NCBI RefSeq assembly: GCF_000185845.1
Contig: NZ_GL629647.1
Location: forward strand, 1,869,423 to 1,876,920
Reading direction: 5' to 3'
Source of the DNA: Segatella salivae DSM 15606
GTDB taxonomy: Bacteria; Bacteroidota; Bacteroidia; Bacteroidales; Bacteroidaceae
Length of the DNA: 7,498 nucleotides
A model generated the notes under the pieces. That model did not search any database and was not told the origin of the DNA. It worked only from the letters and a program-made list of their open reading frames with translations. Shown in pieces: positions 6,339-7,498 of this stretch. Position 1 is the stretch's first letter. Each line of letters begins with the position of its first letter. A program made the translations under genes and the position numbers.

Positions 6339-7391
6339 ATGAGAATCGTTTTGTTTTGCGAGAATAAGTATGCCATAGATATTTTGCATCCCATTCAGTT
6401 GGAAGCTGACCGCGAAGGAGGGAATGAGGTGCTGTGGTATGTGCATGAAAAGAAGATTCCTGACTTTCCTTTGAAGCATGAAGTGCGTTGGACGGCGAGC
6501 ATACAAGAGACTTATGACTTCATGCCCGAAGCCATCTTCGTGCCTGGAAACATTGTTCCCTACTACCTTTCTGGTGTGAAAATACAAATTTTTCATGGCT
6601 ATGCAGCTGAGAAGAAAGACCATTGGATTATCCGAAGATACTTTGATTGTTACTTCACGCAAGGCCCTTACTTCACTAAAAAGTTTATGGAGTTGTCGCT
6701 GAAATACGGAGATTTTGAAGTGTTGGAAACGGGTTGGCCACGCCAAGACTGGATAGCTGAACACCGAAATGACTTTAATCAAGAGCGCGAACAGCTGTTA
6801 AAGCAGCATGGAAAGCAGCAAATTGTGCTCTATGCACCTACGTTTTCGCCAAAACTCACGTCACTTCCGCTCATCAAAGATAACTTAGTGAAGCTCAGTA
6901 AGCAAAAGGATGTGTTGCTGTTGATGAAGTTTCATCCGCTGACTCGCCAGGAATGGGTGGATGAATACAAGGCTTTGGCGGCACAATATGACAATATTGT
7001 GTATGTCGATGACTACAGTGTGACGAAATATATGCTAATGGCTGATGTGATGATCAGCGATACTTCGTCAACGATTTATGAGTTTTTGTTGCTCGATAAG
7101 CCTGTGGTGACGCTCAATGCCATATCGAAAGACATCTATTGGAAGAACATAACAGACCCTAATCTCCTATGCGATGCCGTGGAAGATGTCGTGGAAAATG
7201 AAGACTATGTGCGTCTTCGCAGGTGGGTGATTGACAATTATGATCCCTATACCGACGGCAAAGTAGCCCACAGAATGCTTGAGGGAGCACGCGATTATAT
7301 CCGCAGAAAGGGTGTGCCCGAGAAGAGAAAACTCAATTTGTGGCGTCAGTACACAAGCATCAAAACCTTTGGACGCATCAAGAAAAAATAA
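6339..7391 (+). CDS. CDP-glycerol glycerophosphotransferase (TagB/TagF-like) family protein
   Basis: 350-residue protein of the Glyphos_transf family, whose members transfer glycerol-phosphate (or ribitol-phosphate) from a CDP-activated donor to a glycan or lipid-linked acceptor at the inner face of the membrane. Recognisable blocks are FVPGN (67-71), IFHGYAAEKK (84-93) with the catalytic-type HG at 86-87, ETGWPRQDW (130-138), APTF (166-169), MKFHP (196-200), SDTSSTIYEF (240-249), and YDPYTDGKVAHRM (301-313). The HG, KxHP and SDxSS motifs are those expected to bind and act on the CDP-linked donor in TagF-type enzymes. There is no transmembrane segment or extra glycosyltransferase domain, and the C-terminus is basic (GRIKKK), as in peripheral membrane enzymes. 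It is divergent from the CDP-alcohol synthesis genes, which could supply its donor. The acceptor, perhaps capsule, exopolysaccharide or O-antigen, is unknown. Confidence 0.88.
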   Translation: MRIVLFCENKYAIDILHPIQLEADREGGNEVLWYVHEKKIPDFPLKHEVRWTASIQETYDFMPEAIFVPGNIVPYYLSGVKIQIFHGYAAEKKDHWIIRRYFDCYFTQGPYFTKKFMELSLKYGDFEVLETGWPRQDWIAEHRNDFNQEREQLLKQHGKQQIVLYAPTFSPKLTSLPLIKDNLVKLSKQKDVLLLMKFHPLTRQEWVDEYKALAAQYDNIVYVDDYSVTKYMLMADVMISDTSSTIYEFLLLDKPVVTLNAISKDIYWKNITDPNLLCDAVEDVVENEDYVRLRRWVIDNYDPYTDGKVAHRMLEGARDYIRRKGVPEKRKLNLWRQYTSIKTFGRIKKK

Positions 7392-7498
7392 AGAAAAGAG
7401 ACTGTGTCAAAACATAAATGCCTTTTTGAAAATTATTGCGTCTGGTAAAAATTAAACAGCATGATTTTTCGTGCGGAATTGTCTCAAAATAGGCAATT
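7392..7498. other. Non-coding right edge with imperfect direct repeat and small hairpin
   Basis: No gene is visible in these 107 bases. CTGTGTCAAAACA (7402-7414) and TTGTCTCAAAATA (7479-7491) are a 10-of-13 imperfect direct repeat. GCATGA (7459-7464) pairs with TCGTGC (7469-7474) around TTTT, with one G-T wobble, but no T-run follows. GACTGTGTCAAAA resembles terminal repeats of some Bacteroidota insertion sequences from memory, so the window may end at the border of a mobile element. This cannot be settled without the following sequence. Confidence 0.25.

Noticed and set aside
6315..6782. 155-residue reverse-strand open frame overlapping the glycerophosphotransferase start
   Set aside because: It lies antisense to a clearly conserved gene with matching family motifs; the antisense translation has no recognisable domain.

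Overview
The window looks like chromosome from the Bacteroidota, most likely a Prevotella-type organism. The evidence is moderate GC with AT-rich gaps, starts with no Shine-Dalgarno sequence, -7 boxes of the Bacteroidota type (TAnnTTTG), Prevotella-like GC-rich hairpin repeats, and the gene families present. The species cannot be fixed from sequence alone. Six full-length genes were found, with no rRNA, tRNA, CRISPR array or intact insertion sequence.

Layout. Positions 1-652 hold no convincing gene. This stretch contains two and a bit copies of a degenerate tandem repeat with a GC-rich hairpin, then a possible promoter and a long leader. Three plus-strand genes follow: a succinyl-CoA:acetate-type CoA-transferase (653-2143), dinD (2204-3079), and a HEAT-repeat protein of the DNA alkylation repair (AlkC/AlkD-like) superfamily (3069-3683) whose start overlaps the end of dinD. 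A 16-bp perfect hairpin at 3749-3789 lies between these genes and a minus-strand pair. That pair is a class V aminotransferase (6228-5134) followed, 8 nt later, by a two-domain protein (5125-3809) joining a TagD-like cytidylyltransferase to a Gfo/Idh/MocA-type domain. A CDP-glycerol glycerophosphotransferase-family gene (6339-7391) is transcribed divergently from the aminotransferase across a 110-bp gap. The last ~107 bases are non-coding and may be the edge of another element.

How the genes may work together. CoA-transferase fits fermentation to succinate, propionate and acetate. DinD and the HEAT protein look like a coupled DNA-damage unit. The three right-hand genes look like a small module that makes a CDP-activated polyol or amino-alcohol phosphate and transfers it to a cell-surface polymer. 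This is teichoic-acid-like chemistry in a Gram-negative lineage. The most unusual point is that the oxidoreductase half of the fusion lacks the signature lysine of its family (ESP in place of EKP) and has a degraded Rossmann glycine motif. It may be a non-catalytic or repurposed domain. The pathway is inferred from gene families and order, not shown by the sequence.
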